Assembly (NCBI RefSeq): GCF_963676685.1
Contig: NC_092344.1
Location: 97,122,749-97,186,748, forward strand
Source of the DNA: Mytilus edulis
Lineage: Eukaryota > Mollusca > Bivalvia > Mytilida > Mytilidae
Direction of reading: 5' to 3'
DNA length: 64,000 bases
The notes under the pieces were generated by a model that did no database searches, was not told the origin of the DNA, and worked only from the letters and a program-made list of their open reading frames with translations. Shown piece after piece: positions 43,809-57,200 of the stretch (position 1 is its first letter; each line of letters opens with the position of its first letter). Made by a program: the position numbers and the translations under genes.

Positions 43809-45947
43809 ATGTCGAAGTGTCGGATTTATTTATCTGGTGCTCACAGTACAGGGAAAACAACCATACTGAGTGATTTAAAGCCTTTCTTGAACGTGCAGTT
43901 CGAAGAAGAAATTGCGAGACGTGTGATTATGAAATTAGGCTGGAAACGTGATGATTTTTTACCCGAAACACAACCTGAAAATTTTCTTAAATTGAACGAG
44001 GAAATTCTCCAACGTCAAATACAGAGGGATGAGGAAAATAGCATTATGTCTAAAGGTATCTTAATTTCTTAATATCTATATACTATCAATGGTTTTTAAT
44101 GATTAAAGGGGCGCTTTTTTATACAAATAAGACCGTTAGTTTTCTCGTTTGAATTGTTTTACATTGTCATATCGGGCCTTTTATAGCGGAATATGCGGTA
44201 TGGGCTTTGCTCCTTGTTGAAGGCCATACGGTGACCTATAGTTGTTAATGTCTGTGTCATTTTTGGTCACTTCTGGATAGTTGTCTCATTGGCAATCATA
44301 CCACATCTTTTTTTATACTAGCTACGAGATATGAAAAAAAAGAGAATATGATTTCGTTTGGTTCAACATTTATTAAAATTGAAATAATAAAAATAAAAAT
44401 TCGATCGTTTTTAGCAGCCAATTTGGTACAATTTTGTCAAAATAAGAAATATTGCTGATGATTTATTCACTTGCTAGTGGATAATTCGAACTCATTAAAT
44501 TCGTATTCATGTGACATTCAATTTAACTTAGCTAGAGATTGGTTACGCATGCATAAGTCGTGTTTAGTCATTGAAAGAAAAAGAATGTCAACATTGAAAG
44601 TGAAACAGAGGTGAACCATTTCGTTGACTGATTCTATCCACAAAAAGACATTCGCATGCAGGTAAAAGTTTTAATTAACTTATTTTTCTAACCTACAACA
44701 TGAAATCAAACAGACCTATAATAATCCAATTGCACGAGGTTGCAATCTATTTATATTTCTGTTGATGTTTATAGCGGGTTATTTGATCGTCGACTGTCTT
44801 TGGAGGTCGTCTCGATAGTTAATAAAATGGCGTCTAGACTAAAGTACGCACGAAATTTGGGTAAAAATTATCGAGTACATATTCTCTGAACTTCTTATTT
44901 CAGACTAAATGTAATTTGGCTATACGTTTTAGTATGTTATAATTCAAACATGAGTATTTGAGTCAAGTCGATGAGCATGAACTTGACAGCTAGTATCCAT
45001 TTTAATTAAATATGAAATTGTGAGAAGATCCGTGTATGGTGTTTCGAATTCATTTTTAGGAAATTTTGTATTCTTCTTTGTTTAATAGTTATTCTCATAC
45101 CACAGTTATATGGGTAAAAATATTATGGTACCTTTGATAACTAGTATTTCCAAGATACAGCATTTGAATAACTAAATTACAACCGAGCGTATCAATCCAA
45201 ATATACTATCTCTTTTCAGACTTTATTGCTGATCGTTGTATTGACCCTTTGATTTACGTGCAAAAATACATTGGAAATGAAGCATTGAGAAAATTTCGTG
45301 AAATACCAGGAGTTTTGGAATGGACAGATAGGTAAATGTATTGGTATTTATTTCTTTAATTGTAGAAAGGAAACTAACATGAAATGACTAAACACCTATT
45401 TCACTGTAAAAATTTTAAATGTGTGGTATTTAGGGATTACGTTTCGATTGTTTTACGTTTTGGTGCTCTGGAATGCTTTTTGGTAAATGACTTAACTGCC
45501 TTAAGCTTTGGTATCAAGTGTTTACACTAAATTGTAAGTAATACCAAGTGAAGTTAAGCTAACCGTTCTAGAAATAGAATTTCGCACTAGAGTGTAAAGT
45601 TTTGATGTCTTAAATTCTGTCAAATCGTCTTTAATAACTAACTGAGGCTGAAATCACTTATCAAATTATTAGAATGCAAGCCCTTAAATGTTTTTTTTTT
45701 TAATTCTAGGTTAAAAACAGCTTTAATATTTGTAGTCAAACCTCAAAAGGAATGTATTGTGGACGATGAAGTTCGACTTTCACCGAAATTAGAAGAACTT
45801 GATGCCTTCCACAACAGTATACTGCGGGAATACAAACTCCTAGGAATTCCTGTGTTTGAAATTACAGAACTTGATAGACAAAAAAGAAAAGCGTTTATAC
45901 TAGAAAAAATACAGCAAAGATTTCCTAGTGTTCTGATTTCATTTTAA
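43809..45947 (+). CDS. AAA_28 (NadR/Ttd14-like) P-loop NTPase, three exons
   Basis: Exons 43809-44055, 45220-45331 and 45710-45947 join in frame with GT-AG introns to encode 198 residues ending at TAA. The N-terminus has a Walker A motif, GAHSTGKT (residues 10-17), after a hydrophobic strand (RIYLS). 'FIADRCIDPLIYV' at the start of exon 2 resembles the aspartate-containing second motif of nucleoside-kinase-like P-loop proteins, and the rest alternates helix and strand to a basic C-terminus. The AAA_28 family includes NadR-like kinases and the Ttd14 N-terminal domain; the substrate here is unknown. The start ATG sits after an AT-rich leader. Intron 1 carries a MITE and a dispersed repeat. The left paralogue (18092) is dead. 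Confidence 0.85.
44105..45000. mobile_element. MITE in intron 1 (paralogue of 18387-19069) with nested repeat
   Basis: Left end 'taaaggggcgc'; right end decayed ('gacagctagtatccatttta'). About 44113-44325 is a dispersed repeat ('cattgtcatatcgggcc ... cataccacatctttttt') inserted near the left end and missing from the left copy. Confidence 0.65.
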
Positions 45948-45962
45948 CTTTCAGGTTAACAT

Positions 45963-45968
45963 AATAAA
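45963..45968 (+). terminator. Candidate polyadenylation signal of the AAA_28 gene
   Basis: AATAAA 16 nt after the stop codon. It is close but usable; other AATAAA-like sites follow around 46265. Transcript data would decide. Confidence 0.35.
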
Positions 45969-46719
45969 ATTATTAAGGAACATTCAAGCATGTATGACAC
46001 CTCTTTTGTCTAATATAAAATGTATTACTTTCGTTTGCATGTTTTATTCAAATTTTATGAGAAACATAAATGTTTTAATCAATCTTGACAAGATCCCTCA
46101 CGGTTTCTTTTATGTAGTGATCATTTTAAACAATACAGTAAACTATACAATTACATTTCTTAATTATCTTTGCCACATATACAAACCAAATATTTTGATG
46201 ACCAGAACTGTAAAATTTAAACAGATCAGACACTGGTAAATGTCAATGATAAAACTGAGCAACAGAAAATAAAATCGATTTAATTTTAATATGTCATTAT
46301 GTTATAGGTCTTTTATAAGTTAGAAAATAGTTTGAACGATAAACGGCAAAATTATTTTAATCGTGTAGTGGCATTAACCATTTGTGGATTCTTAAAAACT
46401 TCTGGACAATTTTAAATATCGGTCTATTTCTGAAATTAATTCTAACATACTTTTGATTGTTAAACCCTGTATGTCAACATTCCCATGTGAAATTATAAAA
46501 TTGTTTTGAATAAGCATTGAACGACAAAATTTCTTCCTGTGTGACGTATAAATTTTCTGATGTCAATGAATGTGTTTTTAATTTGATAGATTTGTTTGTG
46601 CTTTTTTTTTAAATTGTTTGTTTTAAGATTGTAACACAGTGATGAATGCTGTACCCATACTTTGACTAATTTATTTATTATGTCTGTATTGTTCACGCAT
46701 CGTTGTAAATATAACGGAA
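45969..46719. other. Downstream flank of AAA_28 gene, nothing recognised
   Basis: AT-rich DNA with short spurious frames on both strands. No repeat, RNA gene or protein recognised. Confidence 0.4.
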
Positions 46720-46945
46720 AAGGATGAGACGGTCGTACAAGTGAGAGGTTTAGCGCTATAAAACCAGGTTCAATCCACCATTTCCTACCTTTGAAAATGC
46801 CTGTACCAAGTCAGGAATATGACAGTTGTCCATTTGTTTGATGTGCTTTTGTCATTTGATTTTGCCATGTTCTTAGGGACTTTCTGATTGAATTTTCCTT
46901 GGAGTTCAGTATTTTTGTGATTTTACTTTTTAATGATAGGATATT
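46720..46945 (+). repeat. Mussel dispersed repeat ('gatgagacggtcgtacaag...cctgtaccaagtcagg')
   Basis: A recognisable bivalve interspersed sequence containing 'ccaggttcaatccaccattt' and 'gcctgtaccaagtcaggaat'. The second block is the reverse of the 'cctgacttggtacagg' stretch of the PLE 5' noncoding module (1895-1915). Confidence 0.55.
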
Positions 46946-47189
46946 ACTGAAAGATTTAACTCCTTGACTGATTTTATTTTAATATAATAAGTTATATATC
47001 CGTTTCAATATCCAAGAAAATGATGTTAATATGTATCAATACCATAAGACATCATGTCCTGCTTGCTCTTTCTCATGTCGATGTTCAGTGAACTATTACA
47101 TTTGAATCAAAATCCTGATTTTCAAATTTTCTAGTTCTTATTATGATAAACATGTGTATGTATACGTTGAAAGTTTGTGAGCACAATTT

Positions 47190-47850
47190 TATGGTAAAAT
47201 ATTAAAGACGAACGTTTCTTCAGAGACGCTCGATTAAAAAAGTTCAAAAGACCAACTAAAGAATGAAGTAAAAGAGCATAAAGGACCAAAAACAGCTATT
47301 CCTGGGTGGAAAATCCATCGTTTTTCGATAATTCAACGTTTTGTAAACAGTTAATCTATCATTATGACCATATCAATGATAATTCATACCAATAAAGAAG
47401 CGCTGACTTTAGGACTGGTGATACCATCGAGTGAGAAACCTCACCTTAGTATTCAAAATTTTCAAATACAGCTATTTCTGTGGTGGGAAATCTGTAGCAT
47501 TTCGATAATTCAAAGTTTTGTGAACAGCTGATTTATTAACTCATCATAGATACCAGGATTGAAATTTTGTATTTGCGCAAGATGTGAGTTAAATCTAGAA
47601 AACACAAATCAGTGACGCTTGAATAAATAAAAGTAAAAAGGTCAAATAGTTTGAAGTTGAAGAGCATTGAGGACAAAAAATCCTAAAAGTTTGCTAAATA
47701 CAGCTAAGGTAACCTATTCCTGAGGAAGAAAAGCCTTTGTATTTCAAAACTTTAAAGTTTTCAAACAGTTAATTTATAATAATGATCATATCAATGATAA
47801 TTCATGGTAACACAGAAGTGCTGACTACTGGCCTGTTAATACCCTCGAGG
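47190..47850 (-). repeat. Two or three decayed hammerhead-type units
   Basis: Repeated blocks 'aagagcataaaggacc'/'aagagcattgaggac', 'cagctattcctg...gaaa' and 'atgataattcat' occur at 47270-47400, 47450-47530 and 47640-47800. A ribozyme relic lies near 47575-47625 (CUGAUUUGUGUU...). 47810-47850 resembles the conserved hairpin end. An old tandem array of the same family as 33761-34470. Confidence 0.6.
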
Positions 47851-49888
47851 GGAAAAAATCCAAATGCAGTATAATGAGGAACAAAATAAAAGAAAAGCCA
47901 AAATATCACTATAAGGTTAAATGTTCAAGGGTAATTTGGAATCTTTTAAGGAAAAGTTTAAATTAACTCATTTATATACATGTATATTATTTTATATTAA
48001 CCTGCAACTGTTATAAAAAAAAAGTTCAAACCTCTATTAAATATGTTTTATCTCATTGATAAATGAAGGTTCTAGACATAAAGATGTGTGCCAAGGTTTT
48101 ACACAGAAAGATTTTTTTGGTAAAAACCTGGTGTCGAATCAAAATATCAAAATGATGCTATTTTGACAGTTTTTGCAGCTTTGTTCTGAATTCAAGTTTG
48201 AAGCCCTGGTGCAAACATATAAAACAAACTATAATCAAAAACCAATTGTTCAGAGAACAATTGAAGGTATTTCCACATCAAGTTATTGAAAAGAAGCTAG
48301 TTCTGGTTTACTCAGTTAAAATTAGCATCCAATCAGAAGATTCTTTATACAGATGCGATAAGTAAATGGTTTCTGTATACTTTTGAGTGAAATAAGGGAG
48401 CTAATGTGTTAATTCCGGGAAAGAAAATGGCATTTCCGAATATGATAGTTCTTTCACACTGATTCCAAAAACATTTAGTTTCTATTTACTTTTGTCTATA
48501 AAACAGGAGTTAATTGGCCACTTCCGGTTTATCGTAATTCACCTCTAGTCTGTATTTATAATACAAAATATATGGATTCTGAGTACTTTTTCATGAAAAA
48601 AATGCAAAAAAGGCTACTTCCAGTTTACTCCAGGTCACTTCCGGTTAACATTTTTCAATGTCGTATGTCACACAACATTTTGTTAAAGGACATACCTGTC
48701 AACTGACCCGTATTTTGCGGGTGTGACCCGAGATTTTCACAATTCTGGGTCTTCCGAGTCACTGAATAACCCGAGAATTCCGAAAATGACCCGTTTTCAC
48801 CTGGATTTCTAAGCCTACAGAATGATTTCATAAGTAATTTTTCTTTGAAATACCGGCAAATTGTAATTCTTCCATCAACAGAAGTTCAGCTACCTGTGTA
48901 AGCTGTCAAATTAAGTGACCCATCAAGTGCATGGCTTCACTTGACAGCTTTGGTGTCAAACACACTGTTAATTAACACCAGTTACCTTAGCTTTAGGTCG
49001 AAAATAAATTTCACTGTTGTCACGTTTTACAAATATTTTTCAACTGAGTTACTTCCCCTTTTTTGTCACCATTCAAAATTGTTCCTTATATTTACGCTTT
49101 TTGGGTAAAAAAGATCAAATCTACTACAAATAGAATTTAAAAAAATATTGAAATATAACTTTTCAGGTCATATGGCTTGATGATGAACCATGTTGAAGTA
49201 ATAGTTAATTAACCTTCCATTGAGACATTTCAGGGGCACTAACTCTTATAAGATGCTATTAGATTGTTTCAGACCAAATCTAACATATCTTCATTACAAT
49301 TAAGCAAACATTTTTGACTTGTTCTTTTTTATATATATCTTTAAAAGTGTCGGGGAAATTGCAAAAACAGGGAAGCCAAAATTGAGATATAGACCTCGAT
49401 CTCCAATTTGTTTTTATAAACCCAGGAAGTCAAATACACGTACCTTAATTATGTATTACTTACAATTCATGTGATACATTGACATATCACATATGGAGTC
49501 TACGAATTGATTTTGTGTGTTAATCATATATTTTGATTATCGAATTTGATGGGCCAAAATAAAAAATTGGGCTGATCAAATCCTTATGGATTACAAGTCC
49601 ACTAGCAGTAGATCAATCATAGTTACCAGTATTAAAATTCTGTACAAAGCCCATTTTTTTCTACAAAAGACTCATCAGTGACAGGCAAATCAAAAAGTTA
49701 AAAAGTTAGTATAGAACCACTGGTAGAAAATTTGAATTATTCTGTCAATTGGCCATATTTTGAGTACAAAATAATTTTATTTATTTCACTACCAATAACA
49801 TATTGGGTGAGCTTCTCTTTAGGAATTTCCCTCATGATGTAGGGTAAACACTTAAATGTATATACAATAAACTAATATATTTGCTCCA
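47851..49888. other. Intergenic DNA with dispersed repeats, no gene
   Basis: 48680-48800 ('gacccgtattttgcgggtgtgacccgag', 'gacccgttttcacctgg') is a repeat-like block rich in 'gacccg'. 49640-49690 carries a ribozyme relic on the minus strand (CUGAUGA and part of stem II kept, GAAA lost). 'cttccggtt' recurs at 48520-48640 in short imperfect repeats. The rest is unrecognised. Confidence 0.4.
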
Positions 49889-50093
49889 TGTTGCAAGGCA
49901 AAATTTCTGGTCCTATCCAATATACCCTCATTTTCCAGTGGCAGTCCAAATTTCCCCGACCATCATCCCAGATGGCCTCTATTGTATCAACCTACCTATT
50001 GTATTTATTGTGAACTTGTTCTCGCCCTGAATATGCATGAAATATTTGCCACTGGACGTTAAGCAACCAACAATCAATCAATCAATATTTGTT
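49889..50093 (+). mobile_element. 5'-truncated SINE
   Basis: Matches 30103-30309 closely ('ttgcaaggcaaaatttctg', 'ccccgaccatcatcc', 'gatggcctctatt', 'ccactggacgttaagcaacc') and ends in (caat)n. Confidence 0.75.
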
Positions 50094-51207
50094 CCAAGCA
50101 TTTTTCTTCCTTTTATCAATGTTTTCAGTAACATTCTACAAGCATTGGATTATATCAATCTCTACATTATTTTCTCTGTCAACCTTTTGAACACAGGATT
50201 TTGAATTTGGTATATGCTGACATTCAAACTGATCATAACTGAAGTATTGTTTCCATTAAATGCATCTCACAGTTGAACCCCATTACACATGAAATTCAGA
50301 GTATACAATTCAGACAAAATCAAAATCCCTTTTGATGTTTATACCTTTTCATAAAGTTAACATGAGCTATTTTATGAAATAAGTTGATGTAACATGTGAA
50401 GCAAGATTTGCTTTCTATTTCAGAGCTTCTGGAATCACTCCCAGATGTTTTTAGATTTTTTTGTCCAGATGTTTTTAGTTTATCATTGACTTGTATATTC
50501 CACCTATCTTTTCCTAAACAATTGTATAATAAAGAGAGCTAATCAGAAGTACAAAACTGTGTGCAATGAAACAATTACTTGATCAATTAAGACATTAATG
50601 CAATGACATAAACTACAAGATGGAACCCTTTGTTTTGGTTGTATAAACAATTAAGGCCATAACAAAACAAGTTGTCCAGTAACTCCAGCTAACACGGAAC
50701 TCATTTTGTAATCTGGCAGTAGTTTGTTCTTTATTTGAGATTTTTTACAGAATCACGAGTTGCTGAAATTTTACTGTAAATAAATCATTGTTTTAAATAG
50801 TTTTCCCTATTTGTACATAATACCCTTAGAAACAGATAATATTCTACATTCATCCATGATGACAACAAACTTGTTCCCAAGTTAGCATTATGTTTTGCAT
50901 TAATAAAAACAATTATAGATAGTTTACGTTTATTTGCACCAATTAATAGAGTCTTAAAAATTTACAAATGAACAAAGAACTAATGTCATATATAACTTAA
51001 AGATTAGTATTCAACAGAGAACTTTTTCAGTGAAATACTTGCAAGGTCCCTTATAAATTCATTACTGTCATTTTAACACAAATATTTGTTCCGAATGGAG
51101 ACGAACATTTTTTCCAATAGGGAATTTCTGAATAACTCATGGGACATTAAATAATAGAGTGTTTGTACAAGATGAATTTTCTTCTTTTCTAGATAATTTA
51201 TCATTAA
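50094..51207. other. USP14 3' flank and probable 3' UTR
   Basis: No gene. TTTATT at 50929-50934 gives AATAAA on the minus strand about 275 nt after the USP14 stop and is one candidate polyadenylation signal; others exist. The transcript end cannot be fixed from sequence. Confidence 0.4.
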
Positions 51208-54200
51208 TTAAGTTTCCATCTTCTCTTCCTCCTCTTCAGCCTCATAAATTCTTGGTCCATATAATAATACATAAGCTGAATGCCAATCACCTGGAAAATA
51301 AGAAAAAAACCATTTTATCAAAAGTACTGGGAACATCAATTCATCCAAGAAAAAACTTATGATCGTTTTTAAAGTTTGTACATATACATGTTCCAAAGCA
51401 AAGAAACTAAGAATTTGTTCAAAACATCAAATGTGCTGAAAAACTATGAATATTCCTATATTTCTAACAAGAGTGCACACACTGAAATGTCTCGCCTTCT
51501 ATACTAATCAATGATATTATGTTGATAGTCCTAAGTATAAAGCTAAGCTTTAATACAACTGTCACAAAAACTTAACATTAACCAAGATAACTAAACAAAG
51601 ACCAATGAACCTTGAAAATGAGGTCAAGGTCAGATGAACCATGACAGGCAGACATGTACAGCTAACAATGCTTCTATACAACATATATAGTTGACCTATT
51701 ACTTATAGTTTAAGAAAAATAGACCAAAACACAAAAACTTAACACTGTGCAATGAACTGTGAAAATGAGGTCACAGTAAAAAAAAACCTGCGCGACTGAC
51801 ATAAAGATCATAAAATATTTCCATACACCAAATATAGATGACCTATGGCATATAGTATTAGATAAAAAGACCAAAACTCAAAAACTTAACTTTGACCACT
51901 GAACCATGAAAATGAGGTCAAGGTCACATAACATCTGCCCGCTAGACAGGTACACCTTACAATCATTCCATACAACAAATATAGTAGACCTATTGCATAT
52001 AGTATGAGAAAAACAGACCAAAACACAAAAATTTAACTATAACCACTGAACCATGAAAATGAGGTCAAGGTCAAATGACAACTGCCAGTTGGACATGTAC
52101 ACCTTACAGTCCTTCCATACACCGAATATACTAGCCCTACTGCTTATAGTATCTGAGATATGGACTTGACCACCAAAACTTAACCTTGTTCACTGATCCA
52201 TGAAATGAGGTAGAGGTCAAGTGAAAACTGTCTGACAGACATGAGGACCTTGCAAGGTACGCACATATCAAATATAGTTATCCTATTACTTATAATAAGA
52301 GAGAATTCAACATTATAAAAAATTTGAACTTTTTTTTCAAGTGGTCACTGAAGCATAAAAATGAGGTCAAGGACATTGGACATGTGACTGACGGAAACTT
52401 TGTAATATGAGGCATCTTTATACAAAGTATGAAGCATCCAGGTCTTACACCTTCTAAAATATAAAGTTTTTAAGAAGTTAGTTAACGCCGCCGCCGCCGG
52501 ATCACTATACCTATGTCGAGCTTTCTGCAACAAAAGTTGCAGGCTCGACAATAAAAACCTTGTTGCATATTATGTCTTAAATATTAAAAACAAATAAAAA
52601 CATTTTTGGGCAAATACTCCTTTTAAAGCAGAACATTGATGGTGTCTATATATTGGTGTTTTTGCAGACTATCTAATATTTTTTGCTGTTTATAATTTCT
52701 GTCTATCTATTATAGTTTAGATAATAAGCAAAACTAATTAAATTGGTCAAATATTATCATTTAAGGAGGCTCGCGGGTATAAGATTTTCAGAAAAAAAAT
52801 AAACTTTTATTTTTCATTACAAATTTTATTTATTACCTTTAGTAGTTGTTACTTTATCATGTGGTACAAAAATTATTCCAAACAATCAATTCGTGTTGGC
52901 CCCAGGTGACTTTGAAAATGTTTATATCATGAAAAAAGCTCCAAATTATCTCCCTTTGGTGCAAAAATGCTATTTTTTGTCATTAAAATTGAAATATCTT
53001 TTTTTACTCATCGGTGACCTATATTTTTTATTATTGTTTTCAAATAAGCTATACATTAACTAAATAATTGTAAAATTTAAGCGATTTCTGTAATTAAATT
53101 CGTTTTTTATTTCGATATTACCTCTTTTTCTCCTATTAGTTCAACAGAAAAAAAGTACCTTTACAAAAATGTATGCTTCTTTCGAAGTCAGATTGTGAGC
53201 GTAAATGATCGGTGACCCCCCTTTTTTATTTTATTTTTCTATTAGGTATAAGATAAAGTTCATTTATAGAAAAAATTGGCGAAATCTTATATTAAATAAA
53301 AAATTTGATTTAGACCCGCGAGCCCCCTTAATGGCTTTTAGTTCTAAAAGAAGTCACTTGGTGGTTTCAATCATATTGGATATATATATATATATATAGT
53401 TCTTTACTGGCTAATCAATTTTGCTGTTTGTAATATTTTTTATATTTTTTCAAATAAAAGACATAAAAGCTATATTGGTAAATAAAATTTCAATTCAAGG
53501 CAATAACTCCATTGATAGTTACAACAAATTGGCATAATTTTATCAAAAATGTATATTTACTTGATTTTTTATAGTAAATAACAGCACATATTTTTGGGGT
53601 CTCACATGTCATGATGGTTCAATTGTAACTACATAAAATTAATTAAGTGGTAAATTCAAAAGATTGATAAAATTGACTGACTCATCAAACATTATTCACT
53701 ATATGTTTACAAGTAAGTTTGAGATCTAACTTTTAGTAAAAAAAGGGTGATGTAGGCGTGAATTTAAATAAATAAACCTTATATACACAAGTAAGATTGG
53801 TTCTGACTTCAAAATGATAAGTTTTTCGAAATTCATTGAAAATTGTCATTTTAAATGCACAATTCAGAAATGTTAACACAGATGCCCCATCCGCACTTTC
53901 ATTTTCTATGTTCAGTGGACCTAGAAAATTGGGGAAAATCTCTAATTTGGCATTAAACTTAGAAAGATCATATCATAGGGCATCTTCGCTAGCCAAGGTT
54001 TACGATCCACTCCCGCTCTCTCCACCCTTGGCGGATTGAGATAAAATTTTGGAGACACAGGATAAGGATTTTCATTGGTTGCAGTCGAAACTGGCTGCAT
54101 CCAATCAAAAAGAGTCTATAACATGATCATGTGTAAATGTAGAAGGTGTTTGTAAACAATTGCCACGTGTTTATTGTGCAACAAGTCTTTACATCCCTAA

Positions 54201-57200
54201 ACATACGACTATATTTAGTGACAACTTGAATGTTTTTAATCAACTAATAGAAGTTCCTGTGTATGTTGCATGCACAAATGCATGAATGTTGACGTAAATT
54301 TTCGTTTCCGGCTTTACCAAGTGTGTAGAATCGAGACACTACCGTGTTTTTACCTCCAAATTGAAGAGTTCAAATGCTACCATTGGTCAAAAATAATGTA
54401 TTCGGAATGGGCGTGACTTTAATCTTCCGATAGATGGCGCAACATTGTTTTCACAAATGTTGGCTTAATCTGCCAAGGGTGAAGAGAACGGGAGTGGATC
54501 ATAACCCTTGGCTAGGGAAGAATATCATAGGGAACATGTGTTTCAAGTTGATTGGACTTCAACTTCATCAAAAACTACCTCGACCAAAAACTTTAACCTG
54601 AAGTGGGACAGACGGATGAACAGACGGACAGACAAACAGATGAACGAACGGACGGATTGACACACAGACCAGAAAACATAATGCCCATAAATGGGGTAAA
54701 AACAAATATATCTATGAATAAATAAAATACATATGGTAAAATGTCAACCCAATCAATTTTTGGTGAATAATATAAAGTACTGTTCCAGTTGAAGGTTGTT
54801 GCAGCCCAAACATTGTCTTAGGGTAAACACTTCAAATGACCTTACAGAATATTGTTATACATACCTCCACCTGAGAGCCTTAGTACATCCTCTGCAGTCA
54901 CAGGACTAACATTATCATCGTCGTACATGTACCAATCATCTGAAAATAATAACAGTACATAAAAGATAAACAAGGATTCCATCAATTTGATTTGAAGATA
55001 ACAATCACATGAGCGTTGATGTATGTCCTAATACAATGGACCATTAAAGACTACAAGCTGGTTAAAACAACATAACAGAATTGTGTGGGAACTTAAAAGC
55101 AAACAAAAAACTTGATTTTAACTGGCAATTTCTTGGTTTAACATCAATGTAATTATAAGAGTGCAATGCTTTTTTGTAGTTATATGGGATTGTAAAAGCA
55201 TTGAGTGATTTTGTACAAATCATAATTCATATACTTGTTTTGTACAAGTTATCAAAGAAGAGAGTGCTTAGTTAGGGGGTTGAAGTATACGCACAAGTGA
55301 GTAATACATCAAGCTGGTCAATTAATAAAGACACATTTGTATCACCTGGTTAAAGGTTTATGATAAAAATACTGATAAATTAATGTCTGATGTAATCTTT
55401 ATAATTAATCTATCCATAGAAACAATTACCGTAGATACTCGCCTAAAAGTCGATCCGACTATAAGTCGGATGCCCTTTTCAGCTCCAAATTCTGAGGATT
55501 TAGTCTTGACCCTCGTATAAGTCGGACAAAATTTTAACATTTTTTTTGCAGCTGACAGTTACTGAACGCCGGTAAAACGAATGCAAAAATATTCATTTTC
55601 TGCATGAATGTTTGTTTGGTTTGAATTTAGTTGATGTTGATTATGATAATTTATAAAGCTGTTAATAATAAAGATGTATTTATTCCTGTTGTTTTGTTCA
55701 CTGTTTGATTACAGATTAGCCATGTGTTGTTTACGTAATGCATCAATGATTTTGTAGGGTATGACTAACAACCTATTGTTTGAGAAAAGCGAACATAAAC
55801 CAATATGAACCTGAAAAAATTTAAAGTCAATCAATATTTTTCACAGCACACATAACTCAGTGTTAAAAGAACATGTACACTTTAAATTCTTATTATATTG
55901 TGATGATAAAGGATTAAAAAAAATAAGTGAAGCTAATCAACTTTATATTAAAATAACTTCCAACTCATTAGTGTCATCTGTTCACCTATCACTGATATTT
56001 TTCACACCTTGAGTGAATACAACTCTTTGTCTCTTAATTAGGGGTTATCAATGGATTATATTGGCTTGCCAATCAATTTTGTAATCTTTGTGTTTACCTG
56101 AGACATTTTAATGAATAATATTTTGATCTTGGGAATGAATCTTAAAATTATTTTTGATTATTGTATGATTTATAAGTACTGAATTGATATCATGATATCA
56201 CAATAATGACACAATAACTCCGCTGAATACATCCTTTTACATAGTTGGTACATTGTCATCTCGTTTTCATTTTTGGTTCTTGGCTCTTTCTTTTGGGTTT
56301 ATGCACAAACCATTTGACCAAGAAAATCAATACACAAACCGGAAACAGTCGGAAATTCAACACAAATTGACAGAAAAAAAGTTAACAAAGTATAAATAAA
56401 ACACAAAGACAGTATTTTAGTCATTTATTTTCAACAAAAACTTTTTATTCAAGGATTTATGTAGGTTTGGCAATCACCAACGTAGTTTTGACCAGGAAAT
56501 TCACTCCTGACCACTTTTCTCGAGCTTGGATTTTTCCTCTGGTCTCGGGATCTCGCTTATAAGTTGGTACCCCTCTCTGGATTCTGAATTTTACTCCCAA
56601 ACTTCCGACTTATAAGCGAGTATCTACGGTAGAATATTTGCTATGAATTTTAATTCATTGTGCATTATTTTCAAAGTGTTAATGACTTGACTAACCTCCC
56701 TTTCGTCTAACCCAAGCAACATAATGCCCACTGGAACTTGATCTGCCTTTGTGTGTTAATACAGCTTGTAACTCATAATACCCACTGTTGTTTGAACCCA
56801 CATCTAAAAGCAGAAACTACAAATTCAATGCATACCAAAACATAACAGACATAAAGATGTTACCTTGTACTGAAAGGTCAGGATAAGAGACCTTACTGCC
56901 TAATTTTTAATAGTAATTTGAATTTTAATTCAAGATTTTATAAAGGTAATATAAAGCTCCATATAAGTAGTTCAAAATACACAATGTCAAAAGTCATGCA
57001 TTTGAGATGTGGTTAAAAATAAGTCCCTTATAATACATGTTTTGAATAAAACTACATAGAATACAAACTACTTATTTTTCAACAATTTGTTTACCATTAA
57101 ATATTAATTCATGTGACTTTCAATACTTGCTGTTCTTATGAGAGTATTAACTGAAATATGGGTTTGCTTCCTGGCTGGATCAAACCCCCAAAAAAAAATA

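Larger units (their letters stand above)
35268..45005. repeat. Segmental duplication, right copy (pairs with 11200-19070)
   Basis: Collinear with the left copy but enlarged by insertions absent there: a 'ggcaacagtagtata' repeat (36263-36340), a pseudo-LTR-like insert (37745-38935), a Tc1 element (39041-40333), a PLE tail (40578-40682) and a dispersed repeat (about 44110-44325). It ends inside intron 1 of the AAA_28 gene. 35268-37740 otherwise holds no gene. Confidence 0.8.

Noticed and set aside
45994..46239. 81-codon frame after the AAA_28 gene
   Set aside because: No recognisable features; AT-rich hydrophobic translation downstream of a poly(A) candidate. Treated as chance.
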